Positions 37,214-47,589 of a stretch of DNA of 64,000 nucleotides are shown here, in pieces. The DNA comes from JAHEFT01 sp963766195 (GTDB taxonomy: Bacteria; Pseudomonadota; Gammaproteobacteria; Xanthomonadales; SZUA-36), in NCBI GenBank assembly GCA_963766195.1, contig CAVXYY010000002.1, forward strand, positions 202,638 to 266,637, read 5' to 3'. The position numbers and the translations under genes were made by a program. The notes beneath the pieces were generated by a model. That model searched no databases. It saw nothing but the letters and a program-made list of their open reading frames with translations, and was not told where the DNA came from. How positions within the stretch are numbered: the stretch's first letter is position 1; each line of letters opens with the position of its first letter.

Positions 37214-39501
37214 TCAGGCCGCTACGGGCAATTCTCTGCGGCCGGCCAGCGCCAGATACGATTCCGTTGCCGGCGGGCGCTGGCTCGTCTGCATTGACCC
37301 ATCCGGGTTAAGAACCACTTTCAGCGCGCCACAGTCACCCGTTGACCAGAATAATACGCCGTTTTCTTCATACCGGCGCCGGATTTCAGGGCGGGGAAAG
37401 TCAAAACGATTGCCGAGGCTCGCCGTGGCGATCGCGATCTCCGGTCGCAGGTGTTCGATAAAGTCCTGGCTCGATGAGGTCTTGCTGCCGTGGTGGGGCA
37501 CCAGCAACAACTTGTGCGGTGAAAGCCCCTCGCGGACCAGGCGGCTCTCGATGGTTTCGGATATGTCTCCGCTGAGGAGTACGCGCCCACCGGCGGAATC
37601 CAGGCTGATCACGCAGGAGCTGTTGTTCCCGAGGTAAGGCAGCCCGGGCGAGGGATGAAGCGCTGTCAGCATGACTCCGGGCCAGTTCCAGCGGTCCGGC
37701 GTCGTGCATGCCTCCAGGCCGCCCCAATGGTCGCCCAGGTTGGCCCGGTAATCGGCGTCCGGATAACGGTCAAGAAGGGACCGGAGTCCGCCGGCATGGT
37801 CCAGGTCAGCGTGACTGATGATGACGAGTTCTGGAGATTCCGGGCCCACCCGGGACAGGGCCGGAGTGATGACGCTGGCAACCTGGTTCCTGTCGCCGCC
37901 GTCACCGGGACCCGAGTCGAACAGCAGGGAATGACGCCCGGCGCTTACCAATACCGCGGTGCCCTGCCCTGCATCAAGCACTTCCACAGACAGGACACCG
38001 TCCGGCGTTTTTTCCGGTGACGGTAAAAACAGGGGGACCAACAGGAACAGGCCGGTCCAGCGAAGCGGCAGTCCGCGTGGCAACAGACACAGAAAGGCCC
38101 CGACCAGGGCCAGCGCAGTCTGCAGCAGAGTGGGTGGCGGCATCGTCATCAATTGGCCCTGGATCTCCGCTATCGTTTCCAGCACCTGGAAAAGAACCGA
38201 AGTTGCCAAACCGGCTAACGACCAGAGCGAGCCTGCAATCCAGCCGGAAAACGGGAGCACTGCGAGACCTGCCAGGACCAGCGGCACGACGCCGACGCTG
38301 ACCCAGGGGATCGCCAGCAAATTGGCGATAAAGCCGGCCGGGCTGAACGTTCCAAACCAGGCGGCGCCCAGCGGAATCAATACCAGGATCACGCCGGACT
38401 GCGCCATCAGCATTGTTTTCCACCACTTCAACCGGCCGGTTCGGGGACGGAACACCCAAATCAGCGCGGCAACCGCAAGGAAGGAGAACCAGAATCCGGC
38501 GCCCAGCGGTGCAAAAGGATCGATGACGAGGATCACGGCCAGGCTGACAGCCCAGGCCCGCCCCGGGTGAATCGACCGGTAAAGCAGCACGGCGGCCAAT
38601 GCCGTGAGCAGCATCAGGGTGGAACGCAGGGTGGGGATTCCGAATCCGGCCAGCGCTGCATAACTCACTGCGCTGAACAATCCCGCCGATACCGTTACCT
38701 TCAGGGTTGCTCTGCCAACAGCCGCCAGCGGTAAAAGCAGGAGCATTGCCCGGGCCAGCCACATTCCGCCGGCTGCCGCCAGTCCGACATGCAGGCCGGA
38801 AATGGCCAGTAAATGAGACGTTCCCGTGGCATTCAGCAAAGCGCTGTCGACAGAACTCAGCCCGAAACGGTCGGCCGTGGCCAGGGCCTGTATGACTGCC
38901 CGCTGCCGTGGGTCGCTGATCCGTTCTTTGATACTCTTCTGTACTTTTTCGCGAACAGAGTTAACCGCAAAGCGAAGGCCGGAAGACGGCGCGAGGAGCT
39001 GGCCGTCCCTGACCGTGCCCAGTCCGCCAATGCCCTGGGCAAAGAGCCATCGTTCCTTGTCCGCCCCCTGGAAGTTCACACCGCCCCAGGGCGGTTTTAC
39101 CCTCAGCTCCAGTTGCCAGTGTTCACCCGCTGAAATTTCAGGACGATCCCGGTACCACGAGACGAGCATCACAGTGGGTAAACCCTGCTTGCGGTATTCC
39201 GGATCCGGTCTGAAACGAAACCGGACAGATTCGCTGTCCGCGGATGGGACGGAGGAAACGTAACCTGTAATGCGGGTGATCTGATTTGCCAGGGCGGGGT
39301 CGAGGCGGTCTTCGAGACGTGCCTGGAAACTGCTGAGCGCCCAGCAGCATGCCAGCAGGACGAGGCGCTGCCGGGCGGAGTCTGCGGAAAAGCAATGCAA
39401 GGCAGGCAAGAGCCGCTGCCACGCGCAGCCACCGGAGCGGGAGGCAGGAACGTAAACCATTGGGCACCGAGGATGCCGGCAATCACTCCAGCCGGCCACA
39501 T
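37214..39501 (-). CDS. comEC: ComEC/Rec2 DNA-uptake channel protein, two frameshifts
   Basis: The protein has an N-terminal helix (MWPAGVIAGILG, ATG at 39501 with GGAAG four bases upstream), an OB-like domain, the competence domain with LLAISGLHVGLAAAGG and many helices. A C-terminal metallo-beta-lactamase part has VISHADLDHAGGL and LLVPHHGSKTSS. Two shifts break the N-terminus: one extra base in GGG at 39439-39441 and one in GGG at 39373-39375; correcting both joins WLRVAAALACLALLFRRL to RLVLLACCWALSSFQAR. ComEC takes up single-stranded DNA across the inner membrane. Confidence 0.85.
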
Positions 39502-39524
39502 CCAGCTTCCGCCCGGTTTATCCG

Positions 39525-40217
39525 CTATTCCAACGCTTGCAGGCACCCCAATCGCAATTCAAGCTGCCGGTCCATACGGGCCGCCAGGCGCTTGTCGTGA
39601 GTTACCAGCAACAGGCTTGTTCTGAATTCCTGGTTTAAATCCAGCATCAGGCCATATACGTGGTCTGCGGTTCGTTCGTCCAGGTTACCGGTGGGCTCAT
39701 CTCCCAAAACGACCCGCGGATTTCCCACCAGTGCCCGCGCAACCGCTGCGCGCTGGCGTTCACCACCGGACAACTCGCCCGGCTTGTGAGTCAACCGGTC
39801 AGTGAGCCCTACCTTGCCGAGCAAGTCACGGGCTTTGTCCCCGGCGGATCGAACGCTCTCACCGCGGATCAGCAAAGGCATGGCGACGTTTTCCAGGGCG
39901 GTAAACTCGGGCAGCAAGTGGTGGAACTGGTAAACGAAACCCATGGTGCTGTTTCTGACCCTGCTGCGTTCCTTCGCGGTCATACCCCACAACGACGCCC
40001 CGTCGACCAGTACTTCGCCCGCGACAGGCCGGTCAAGCCCACCGAGGATGTGCAACAAGGTGCTCTTGCCCGCCCCCGAAGCCCCTACGATCGCGAGGGA
40101 CTCCCCGGCCTTGAGGCACAGGCTGACGTCCTTCAGCACCTCGACTTCCCGAGGGCCCTGGTGAAAGGACTTTCTGACACCCCTGGCTTCAAGAACCAGA
40201 ACGTCCTGGTCATTCAT
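39525..40217 (-). CDS. lolD: LolD, lipoprotein-releasing ABC ATPase
   Basis: The 230-residue ATPase has Walker A GASGAGKST near residue 45, the LolD-specific FVYQFHHLLPEFTALENVAMPLL segment, the signature LSGGERQRAAVARAL and Walker B VVLGDEPTGNLD. It powers release of outer-membrane lipoproteins to LolA. It overlaps lolC by eight bases. Confidence 0.92.
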   Translation of the reverse strand: MNDQDVLVLEARGVRKSFHQGPREVEVLKDVSLCLKAGESLAIVGASGAGKSTLLHILGGLDRPVAGEVLVDGASLWGMTAKERSRVRNSTMGFVYQFHHLLPEFTALENVAMPLLIRGESVRSAGDKARDLLGKVGLTDRLTHKPGELSGGERQRAAVARALVGNPRVVLGDEPTGNLDERTADHVYGLMLDLNQEFRTSLLLVTHDKRLAARMDRQLELRLGCLQALE

Positions 40218-41457
40218 AGCTCAAAGCCTCCGCAGGATGGGTCCTGGCCGCCCGCCACGACGGATAAATGGTCGACAGCAAAGACATACCCAGTGACATC
40301 AGCGCGAACTTGATGACATCCGCGCTTCGCAGGTCGGACGGCAGTTCAGTGATGTAATAAATGTCTGAAGGAAACAGGCTGAAGCCAAATAACTGCTCCA
40401 GGAACGGCACCACCAGTCCGATGTTCTTTGCCAGCAGGATACCGCCAACCACACCCAGCAGGGTTCCAACGACACCAATTATGGTGCCCTGGATGACGAA
40501 AATCCGCATCACCGTTCCGGGCTGCGCGCCCATGGTTTTCAAAATGGCAATGTCCGCCTGCTTGTCGGTGACCACCATCACCAGCATCGAAATGATATTG
40601 AACGCCGCGACCGCGATAATCAGGGAAAGAATGACCCACATGACCGTTTTCTCGGTGCGCACAGCCTGGAACAGGTTGCCGCGCTCCTGGGTCCAGTCAC
40701 GCACCGTGTAGTAGCCCTGCATGCTGTCGGAGATTTCCCGTGCAACACGCCAGGCGCTGTCCATATCCACCAGGTGCAGACGCACCCCGCCGATGGTGCC
40801 CTCCGGCATGCGCAGCAAGCGGGCGGCATCCTCGATATTGACCAGCGCGAGTGTCGAGTCGTTTTCAAATTCACCGAACTCGAATGCGCCGACCACGGTA
40901 AAACGGCGCATCAGTGGACTTGCACCGACGGGTGTTGCTTTCAACCTCGGGGCGATGACGGTGACCCGGTCACCCGGGCCTACGCGAAGCCTGGAAGCCA
41001 GCCCGATACCAAGGATGATGCCGTATTCTCCCGGCTTCAGGTCGGTGATCTTCCCGGTCAGCATTTTCCGGTCAACCTCGGAAACACGCGGCTCAAACTC
41101 AGGGTCGATCCCTCGAATGAACGCACCGGATGATTCAGCTCCCTGGAGCCAGACCCCTTCCTCGATATAGGGCGCCGCGCCGTTCACTTCGGGGTGCTGT
41201 TCAACCTGGCTGATGACATTGCGCCATTCCATCTGTGAACCATCGGCGGGTTGAATCGTCGCGTGCGCGATCGCACCCAGTATCCGGGCCCGCAGTTCCT
41301 TTTCAAACCCGTTCATCACTGAAATCACGGTGATCAGCGTAGTAACGCCCAGCGCAATGCCGAGCATGGAGGTCAGCGAAATGAACGAAATGAAATGATT
41401 ACGCCTTTTCGCGCGCACGTAACGCAGTCCGATAAAGGCTTCCAGTGGTTTGTACAT
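40210..41457 (-). CDS. lolC: LolC/LolE-family lipoprotein-releasing permease
   Basis: The 415-residue protein has an N-terminal helix after FIGLRYVRAKRRNHFISFIS, a large periplasmic domain and three C-terminal helices, as in LolC/E. The segment VTDKQADIAILKTMGAQPGTVMRIF is conserved. Only one such gene is present beside lolD, which suggests a LolDF-type single-permease system in this organism; a second copy elsewhere cannot be excluded. Confidence 0.88.
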   Translation of the reverse strand: MYKPLEAFIGLRYVRAKRRNHFISFISLTSMLGIALGVTTLITVISVMNGFEKELRARILGAIAHATIQPADGSQMEWRNVISQVEQHPEVNGAAPYIEEGVWLQGAESSGAFIRGIDPEFEPRVSEVDRKMLTGKITDLKPGEYGIILGIGLASRLRVGPGDRVTVIAPRLKATPVGASPLMRRFTVVGAFEFGEFENDSTLALVNIEDAARLLRMPEGTIGGVRLHLVDMDSAWRVAREISDSMQGYYTVRDWTQERGNLFQAVRTEKTVMWVILSLIIAVAAFNIISMLVMVVTDKQADIAILKTMGAQPGTVMRIFVIQGTIIGVVGTLLGVVGGILLAKNIGLVVPFLEQLFGFSLFPSDIYYITELPSDLRSADVIKFALMSLGMSLLSTIYPSWRAARTHPAEALSYE

Positions 41458-41523
41458 CGGCCGAATTAGATCACAGCGGGACGTTCTTCACCAGCGGTCA
41501 CTGCGAAGACCGGGGTAGGAAAA

Positions 41524-42462
41524 TCATCCTTCCAGGCCGTCCAGTACTTTGCGCAACGGATCAGGCAGCGGGGCGTCCAGCGTCAATCGCGTACCGGCCG
41601 GAGATTCCAGCTCCAGTCGATGAGCATGTAAAAATATCCGGCCCAGGCCGCGCTTTTTCCACTTCCTGACCGATTCCTTGCCGGCATACCGGTCGTCACC
41701 CGCCAGGGGTAACCCTATGTGTTTGGCATGCGCCCTGATTTGGTGCGTTCTGCCGGTGAACAATTCCACTTCCGCGTAGCAACAGTCTCCGTAGGCCTGT
41801 AAAAGATGAAATCGGGTTCGCGCTGGTTTGCCCTCCTCGGTGACCTCCACCTGGGACTGGGCGCCGCTTTCGACTTTGCGCAAAGGTGCATCGACCTCGA
41901 CCATCGATTCCTGCAACACTCCGTCCATCAGGCACAGGTAACGCTTATCGACATTCCCCTCCCTGAACTGTGTGGATAAATGATTCAGCGCTGCGCCGTT
42001 TCGGGCCAGCACCAGGCAGCCGCTGGTTTCGCGATCGAGACGGTGGACCAGCTCAATGAATTCTGCCGGCCGGGTTTGTCGCACCACGTCGATCAAGCCC
42101 CAGGGCAACCCGCTTCCCGAGTGCACGGCCATGCCGGACGGCTTGTTGAAAACCAGCATGTCCTGATCCTCAAAGATCAGCGCTGCTTCGATCTGCCGGC
42201 AAATGGCCTCTGACACCTGGAATTCACCAGCCTCTCGCGTGCGTGCCGGCGGGACCCTGACCTCGTCACCCTCTTCCAGCCTGGAAGCCGGTTTGCAGCG
42301 ACCACCGTTGATACGGACCTGCCCCGTCCGGATCATCCGATAAATGGCTGCTTTAGGCACTCCTTTGAGTCGTGCGGCAAGAAAATTATCCAGCCGCTGA
42401 CCTGCACGGTCGCTGTCGACCCGGACAATATGCGCGCCGGTGCTTTTGCTCGTATTTGACAT
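41524..42462 (-). CDS. rluC: RluC, 23S rRNA pseudouridine synthase
   Basis: About 312 residues from ATG 42462. An S4 domain (RLDNFLAARLKGVPKAAIYRMIRTGQVRINGG) precedes the RluA-type catalytic domain, in which HRLDRETSGCLVLARN carries the catalytic Asp. RluC modifies three uridines in 23S rRNA. It diverges from rne over 404 bases, the common gammaproteobacterial arrangement. Confidence 0.92.
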   Translation of the reverse strand: MSNTSKSTGAHIVRVDSDRAGQRLDNFLAARLKGVPKAAIYRMIRTGQVRINGGRCKPASRLEEGDEVRVPPARTREAGEFQVSEAICRQIEAALIFEDQDMLVFNKPSGMAVHSGSGLPWGLIDVVRQTRPAEFIELVHRLDRETSGCLVLARNGAALNHLSTQFREGNVDKRYLCLMDGVLQESMVEVDAPLRKVESGAQSQVEVTEEGKPARTRFHLLQAYGDCCYAEVELFTGRTHQIRAHAKHIGLPLAGDDRYAGKESVRKWKKRGLGRIFLHAHRLELESPAGTRLTLDAPLPDPLRKVLDGLEG

Positions 42463-42476
42463 TGGCCCCCAACTCA

Positions 42477-42505
42477 TTGATAGAACGTATAAACACTGCT
42501 ATATT
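42477..42505 (+). promoter_or_regulatory. Predicted sigma-70 promoter of rne
   Basis: TTGATA at 42477-42482 and TATATT at 42500-42505 are separated by 17 bases, a near-consensus sigma-70 promoter. Transcription would start near 42512 and leave a leader of about 355 nt. Confidence 0.65.
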
Positions 42506-42511
42506 ACATTG

Positions 42512-42866
42512 CTCCGGAAATCCGCGCGCTGGTCGATGTTCAACATCATATCGATCAAAACACCAGCCGATGATCAAAACCGCAAACATCGTTCAGAATT
42601 ATCTGCACGAACGAATACCAGGCAAGGTTTAGATACATCCGAACACAAGAGGATGGTCGCACAGGAACCGGGAATATCGGATTATTGCATCAGTCACGGA
42701 GGCTGTTGCAGCGGACCGGCAGGAATATCCTGCTGGCAAAAACAATTTGAAAAGGCAAGCCTGGCGCGCCGCCCGTTAGCGGGCCGGGAACACGGATCGC
42801 GTAACAGCAAAGCTCATCAGCTTCGCCTGCATTGCGTGTTCAGGCCAGGATGCCTGAGGAAACAAC
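42512..42866 (+). other. Long 5' leader of rne
   Basis: No credible gene lies in this stretch on either strand; the frames seen are short and lack ribosome sites. In E. coli, rne has a leader of 361 nt through which RNase E controls its own message. The position and length here fit the same control, but no leader structure was modelled. Confidence 0.5.
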
Positions 42867-45461
42867 ATGAAAAGAATGCTGATCAACGCGACTCAGCCAG
42901 AAGAGTTGCGTGTGGCCATTGCTGATGGCCAGGTACTTATCGATCTGGATATCGAGGTTCCCTCCCAGGAACAAAAGAAATCAAACGTTTACAAAGGCCG
43001 CATCACCAGGGTCGAACCCTCCCTCGAAGCCTGTTTTGTCGATTTTGGTTCTGAACGTCACGGTTTTCTCCCCTTCAAGGAAATTTGCCACGATTGTTAC
43101 CTGCCCTCCGCCCAGAAGATGGAAGGTAAGGTGGTCATTCGTGACGCGGTAAAAGAGGGCCAGGAACTGATCGTACAGGTCGAAAAAGAAGAACGCGGAA
43201 ACAAGGGTGCGGCGTTGACGACCTACATATCGCTGGCAGGCCGTTACCTCGTCCTGATGCCCACCAATCCCAAAGCCGGCGGGGTTTCGCGCCGCATCAG
43301 CGGTGAAGACCGTGACGACTTGCGCGAGCAGTTACAACATGTAATTGCGCCCGATAACGTGGGCATCATCGTCAGGACGGCAGGTGTTGGACGCGAGGCC
43401 GAAGAACTCCAGTGGGACCTGGACTACCTGCTGCAATTGTGGGGCGCAATTGAGAAAGCCGCCACGGAAAACAAGGCACCGTTCCTGATATACCAGGAAA
43501 GCAACCTGTTTATCCGCGCCCTGCGCGACCACTTGCGCAATGATATCGGTGAGATTCTCATCGACAACGAAAAGGTTTACAAGGATGCGCAGGAATTCGT
43601 GCAGCAGGTCATGCCACACAACGCGCGAAAGCTAAAACTTTATGTCGATGATGTACCGCTGTTTAATCGTTACCAGATAGAAAGCCAGATCGAATCAGCC
43701 TTTGCGCGCACCGTCCACCTGCCTTCAGGCGGTTCCGTGGTCATTGATCACACCGAGGCATTACTGTCTATCGATATCAACTCCGCGCGCGCGACCAAGG
43801 GTACCGATATCGAGGATACGGCTTTTAAAACCAATATCGAAGCCGCGGACGAAATTGCCCGCCAACTGCGACTGCGCGACCTCGGTGGCCTGATCGTGAT
43901 CGACTTCATCGACATGATGGACCGCAAGCATCAACGGAGTGTCGAGGAAAGACTTCACCATGCGCTGCAGATTGACAAGGCCAGGGTCCAGATGGGGCGA
44001 ATTTCCCGTTTTGGATTATTGGAAATGTCGCGTCAGCGCCTGCGCCCCTCTCTGGGTGAGTCCAGCCAGGAACCTTGCACCAGGTGTGAAGGCCACGGCA
44101 CGATTCGCAGCACGGAATCGCTGGCTCTGTCCATCCTGAGGCTGGTTGAAGAAGAGACAATGAAGGAATACACCGGCCAGGTGATTGTCCAGGCCCCGAG
44201 CACGGTAGCCAATTTCCTGCTCAACGAAAAGCGCAAAGCTCTGAACGAAATTGAACGGCGGCATGGCTTACCCATTATTGTTCTGGCCAACGAATTCATG
44301 CACAGGCCCAAGTTCGAAATTCATCGGGTCCGTAAGTCGGATATTTCTGATGACCCGAGCTATTCCCACGTTGATCAGCCAAAATCAGAACTTGTTGCCA
44401 ACGCAGAAACCCAGGCATCTTCATTGGGCGCGGCTCCGGTCGCTGCAGTATCAGGAGTAATTCCTTCCCGCCCTGCCCCGACCCGTCCCGAGCCGAAAGA
44501 GGTGGAAAAACCCAAGCAGGGCTTTTTCGGCCAACTGTTTTCAAAGCTCTTTTCATCTTCAACACCGGATGTCGAAACAGAAAAACGAACCGCTTCACCG
44601 CGGCGTGATGAAAAGCCGTCTGTAAAAAGCGCACCCAGCCAAAGGACACCTTCACGCAATCGAAGCGCAGACGGTAAGAACGAGGAAACAAGAGCCCGGA
44701 ATCCAAGGAAGCGCGGTAAAAAGAAGAAAACTTCATCTCAAACGCAGGCTCAGCCGCAGGCACAGGGCGAGACTCAATCCGGTACTCCTGACGGGAAACC
44801 CCAGCGTAAAAAAGCCGGCAGGAAGAGAGGCGGACGGAAAAAAGCCGGGAAATCTCCCGCCGGCCAGCAAAACCAGGCCAAATCGACCCCGGTAGAGCAG
44901 GATCAAAAAGCGGTCGCCCAGGATGCCGCACAGAATGAGGCGCCGCAGGAAAAGCAGGGAGAAAGCTCTTCCCGCAAGCCACGGCGCCGCCGCTCCCCTT
45001 ACCAGACCGCCGGAGTAAAATCCCGCGACGGACAATCACCGGAAGGGAAAGACTCGCCCAACCCGGAAGGTCCGAAAACCGCCGCAGTGCCTGCTGAAAA
45101 GTCGCTGGTGGAGAAGACGTCACAACCGCTGGTGGAAAAAACGCCACAACCACTGGTGGAACAGGCCGCGGCCCGTCCGAAGACGACGGCAGAGTCAAAA
45201 CCCGAAAAACAGCCGGAGGCCCATGCCAGGACTGAAACCAGGTCTGAGCCAACGGCCAGGACAGAACCTGCGCCTGAGCCAAAGGCCCAGCCTGCAGAAC
45301 CGAAGCCCGCCCCAGCCGCAAGTGAGCCAAGATCTGCCGCGGAAAAGAAGCAGGAGAGCCCCATGCCGGCAAATGTGGTCAAGGACCAGCACGGTGTCTA
45401 TACGCTGAAAACGGCGAACAGCGAAACCCCCGGCAAGGAGAATCCTCCGCCAGCCGGCTAA
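42867..45461 (+). CDS. rne: RNase E
   Basis: The 864-residue protein has the S1 domain (VYKGRITRVEPSLEACFVDF), RNase H-like and DNase I-like parts with catalytic aspartates (LLSIDINSARATKG and GGLIVIDFIDMM), and the zinc-link CTRCEGHG near residue 405. From about residue 520 it turns into a low-complexity, Lys/Arg/Pro/Glu-rich tail with KPRRRRSP-like basic patches and a repeat of three SLVEKTSQP-type units. This tail is where RNA helicase, enolase and PNPase bind in E. coli; it is not conserved in sequence. RNase E starts most mRNA decay and processes stable RNAs. Confidence 0.95.
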   Translation: MKRMLINATQPEELRVAIADGQVLIDLDIEVPSQEQKKSNVYKGRITRVEPSLEACFVDFGSERHGFLPFKEICHDCYLPSAQKMEGKVVIRDAVKEGQELIVQVEKEERGNKGAALTTYISLAGRYLVLMPTNPKAGGVSRRISGEDRDDLREQLQHVIAPDNVGIIVRTAGVGREAEELQWDLDYLLQLWGAIEKAATENKAPFLIYQESNLFIRALRDHLRNDIGEILIDNEKVYKDAQEFVQQVMPHNARKLKLYVDDVPLFNRYQIESQIESAFARTVHLPSGGSVVIDHTEALLSIDINSARATKGTDIEDTAFKTNIEAADEIARQLRLRDLGGLIVIDFIDMMDRKHQRSVEERLHHALQIDKARVQMGRISRFGLLEMSRQRLRPSLGESSQEPCTRCEGHGTIRSTESLALSILRLVEEETMKEYTGQVIVQAPSTVANFLLNEKRKALNEIERRHGLPIIVLANEFMHRPKFEIHRVRKSDISDDPSYSHVDQPKSELVANAETQASSLGAAPVAAVSGVIPSRPAPTRPEPKEVEKPKQGFFGQLFSKLFSSSTPDVETEKRTASPRRDEKPSVKSAPSQRTPSRNRSADGKNEETRARNPRKRGKKKKTSSQTQAQPQAQGETQSGTPDGKPQRKKAGRKRGGRKKAGKSPAGQQNQAKSTPVEQDQKAVAQDAAQNEAPQEKQGESSSRKPRRRRSPYQTAGVKSRDGQSPEGKDSPNPEGPKTAAVPAEKSLVEKTSQPLVEKTPQPLVEQAAARPKTTAESKPEKQPEAHARTETRSEPTARTEPAPEPKAQPAEPKPAPAASEPRSAAEKKQESPMPANVVKDQHGVYTLKTANSETPGKENPPPAG

Positions 45462-45466
45462 GGAAC

Positions 45467-46096
45467 CTAAACGATACCGTAGCGCATGGCCATGCGAGTC
45501 ATGTCCACGTCGCTACGCGTATTCAACTTGTCAAATATGCGGTACTTATAGGTCGCAATCGTTTTCGGACTCAAGTGCATGGTTTCTGCGATATCAGCAA
45601 CCTTGCGACCGTCCGCGAGCATCAGCATCACTTCCATTTCCCGGGCGGAGAGGCCGTCGAATGGGGATACTTCCCCGCCAGGCAGCATGTTCAGGGCCAT
45701 TTGCTGGGCAATCCTGGATCCGATATGCCTGCCACCCCGTGCAACGGTCTGAATCGCCTGCACCAGTTCAGTGGCCGGGCACCCTTTGCTCAGGTAACCG
45801 GAAGCGCCGGCAGACAGCAACTGTGCCGGGTAAGGCGCCTCCTCGTGAATCGTCAGAATGATGATGCCGAGGCCAGGACTGGCCTGTTTCAGCCGGGATG
45901 TCACTTCGAAACCTGAAAGCCCCGGCAGACTGACATCGAGCAATACAACGTCGGGTTTCAGTTCACGGTTCAAACGGATGGCGGTTTCACCATCGGCCGC
46001 TTCTCCTGTGATATGGATTGCAGGGTATCCGGCCAGAATATGGCGGAGCCCTACGCGAACGAGTTCGTGGTCGTCCACGACCAGCAGTCTGATCAT
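45467..46096 (-). CDS. uvrY: UvrY/GacA-type response regulator
   Basis: The 209-residue regulator has an N-terminal receiver (LLVVDDHELVRVGL, VLLDVSLPGLSG, Lys in YLSKG) and a LuxR-type DNA-binding domain (LSAREMEVMLMLADG, LSPKTIATYKYRIFDKLN). The sequence matches GacA/UvrY closely, which switch on small RNAs that titrate CsrA. It ends five bases from the rne stop, convergent. No sensor BarA/GacS is seen in the window, and uvrC lies 13 kb away rather than directly downstream. Confidence 0.82.
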   Translation of the reverse strand: MIRLLVVDDHELVRVGLRHILAGYPAIHITGEAADGETAIRLNRELKPDVVLLDVSLPGLSGFEVTSRLKQASPGLGIIILTIHEEAPYPAQLLSAGASGYLSKGCPATELVQAIQTVARGGRHIGSRIAQQMALNMLPGGEVSPFDGLSAREMEVMLMLADGRKVADIAETMHLSPKTIATYKYRIFDKLNTRSDVDMTRMAMRYGIV

Positions 46097-46220
46097 AATT
46101 CCCCCTTTTGAAATTTTGCCCGTTTACCCCTGGAGGTGAATAAATCATAGGTGGAGAAAGCATGTTCGTCGAGAGCTTGGGGTGGATCAGGGGGAATTTC
46201 CTACATCAAGGAGCGGTTTC

Positions 46221-47498
46221 TCAATCCTCCCAATCCCGCTGCAGCCAGCGCGCAGCCTGGAAAAAAAACAGGGCGGCAAGGATGTAAAAGCCTGTTCCGG
46301 CCAGGATCGAGTAACGCAGTGAGTCATCACCAAACCGGGCTGCCAGTGAATCGGACAGGGCCCCGATGGCATAAGTGCCCAATCCGATGCCGATCAGGTT
46401 ATTGATGAACAGGAAGATTGCTGATGCAGTGGCTCGCATATCCGGACGAACAACATGCTGAATGGCTGATATTACTGGGCCCAGCCAAACCAAACCCAAT
46501 GCGGTCGGCACCAGCAGAACAACAAAGCCGATGGTCAGTGTCGGCGATAGTATGGCCAGCACATAAAACGGCACGGTCGCGATGAAGGCAATCGCGGGTA
46601 TCCTGGCATACTGCGCATGATTTTGGTGACCAAACCGGTCGCCCAGCCAGCCCCCGGCCCAGATTCCGGCAAGCCCACCCACCAGTAAAACTGCGCCATA
46701 AAACAGCGAAGCGTGCAACAGGGTGATGCCGTAACTGCGGACAAAGAAAGAAGGCAACCAGAAGAATACACCGTAGCCCATCATCGAAGAACAGGATGCG
46801 CCGAGAGAGAGCAACCAGAAACTCCGCTTGCGTGACAGGGTGACAAGAATCTCTTTCAATCCCGGCGCAACGGCTTTTGCACGCTCGCGGTCAAACCGGC
46901 CTCGTGGCGGTTCCTTTATGGTCAGGCGAAAAATGGGGGCAAGGATGATTCCAGCCAGGCCGACGATAAAAAAGGCATAGCGCCAGTTGATCAAACTGGC
47001 GATAACGCCGCCAAAAACGATGCCAATTGCGCTGCCGATCGGGATGCCGAACGAATATACACTCAGGGCACGGGCACGCTGATCGGGCGGAAAAAAATCC
47101 GAAATGAGGGAATAGGCAGGCGCCACACCGCCGGCTTCTCCGACACCAACACCAAGCCGGGCGGCGAATAACTGCCAGAAATTGGTTGCCAGGCCACTGG
47201 CTGCAGTCATTGCGCTCCAGATGGCCAGGGCCGCGGTCATGATCCAGGTTCGGCTGATGCGGTCGGCCAGCAAAGCCACCGGGATGCCCAGTCCGGTGTA
47301 AAACAGCGCGAAGGCCAATCCGCCCATCAGCCCCAACTGCGTGTCGCTGAGCCCCAGGTCGGCCTTGATGGGAACCGCCAGGATTCCCACGATCTGGCGG
47401 TCTATGAAATTGAAGGTGTAAACCACCACCAGGATGAACAGGACGTAGGCGCGATTTCCGCTCAGGCGACCGTCATTTTCCGGGTGATTGGTGGGCAT
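46221..47498 (-). CDS. MFS transporter, spinster/sugar-phosphate-like
   Basis: The 425-residue protein has twelve helices. FIDRQIVGILAVPIKADLGLSDTQLGLMGGLAFALFY opens it in the style of the spinster-like or anion:cation symporter families, and ALLADRISRTWI is the MFS loop. Such genes often neighbour TonB receptors in lipid, sterol or aromatic degradation modules. The substrate is unknown. It lies 90 bases downstream of the TonB receptor with a large palindrome between. Confidence 0.75.
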   Translation of the reverse strand: MPTNHPENDGRLSGNRAYVLFILVVVYTFNFIDRQIVGILAVPIKADLGLSDTQLGLMGGLAFALFYTGLGIPVALLADRISRTWIMTAALAIWSAMTAASGLATNFWQLFAARLGVGVGEAGGVAPAYSLISDFFPPDQRARALSVYSFGIPIGSAIGIVFGGVIASLINWRYAFFIVGLAGIILAPIFRLTIKEPPRGRFDRERAKAVAPGLKEILVTLSRKRSFWLLSLGASCSSMMGYGVFFWLPSFFVRSYGITLLHASLFYGAVLLVGGLAGIWAGGWLGDRFGHQNHAQYARIPAIAFIATVPFYVLAILSPTLTIGFVVLLVPTALGLVWLGPVISAIQHVVRPDMRATASAIFLFINNLIGIGLGTYAIGALSDSLAARFGDDSLRYSILAGTGFYILAALFFFQAARWLQRDWED

Positions 47499-47537
47499 TG
47501 AATCTTCGCTGTGAAGAGGTGGGTAAAGAAATTGGGA

Positions 47538-47574
47538 GGTCAGGGTACCATTTCAAAGAAATGGTACCCTGACC
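47538..47574. repeat. Perfect 17-bp palindrome, REP-like element
   Basis: GGTCAGGGTACCATTTC at 47538-47554 is followed by AAA and its exact reverse complement at 47558-47574. Sequences of the type GGGGTCAGnGTACnATT are repeated in many gammaproteobacterial genomes, often near REP-associated transposases. There is no T-run on either side, so it is not a classical terminator. It lies 16 bases beyond the TonB receptor stop. Confidence 0.75.
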
Positions 47575-47589
47575 CCGTCGAAAGTTTTC

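Noticed and set aside
42440..42925. Plus-strand frame across the rne leader
   Set aside because: It starts inside the divergent rluC gene and overlaps the rne start in another frame; the leader explanation fits better.
44296..45372. Long minus-strand frame opposite the RNase E tail
   Set aside because: It mirrors the low-complexity tail of rne; no ribosome site or recognised domain.
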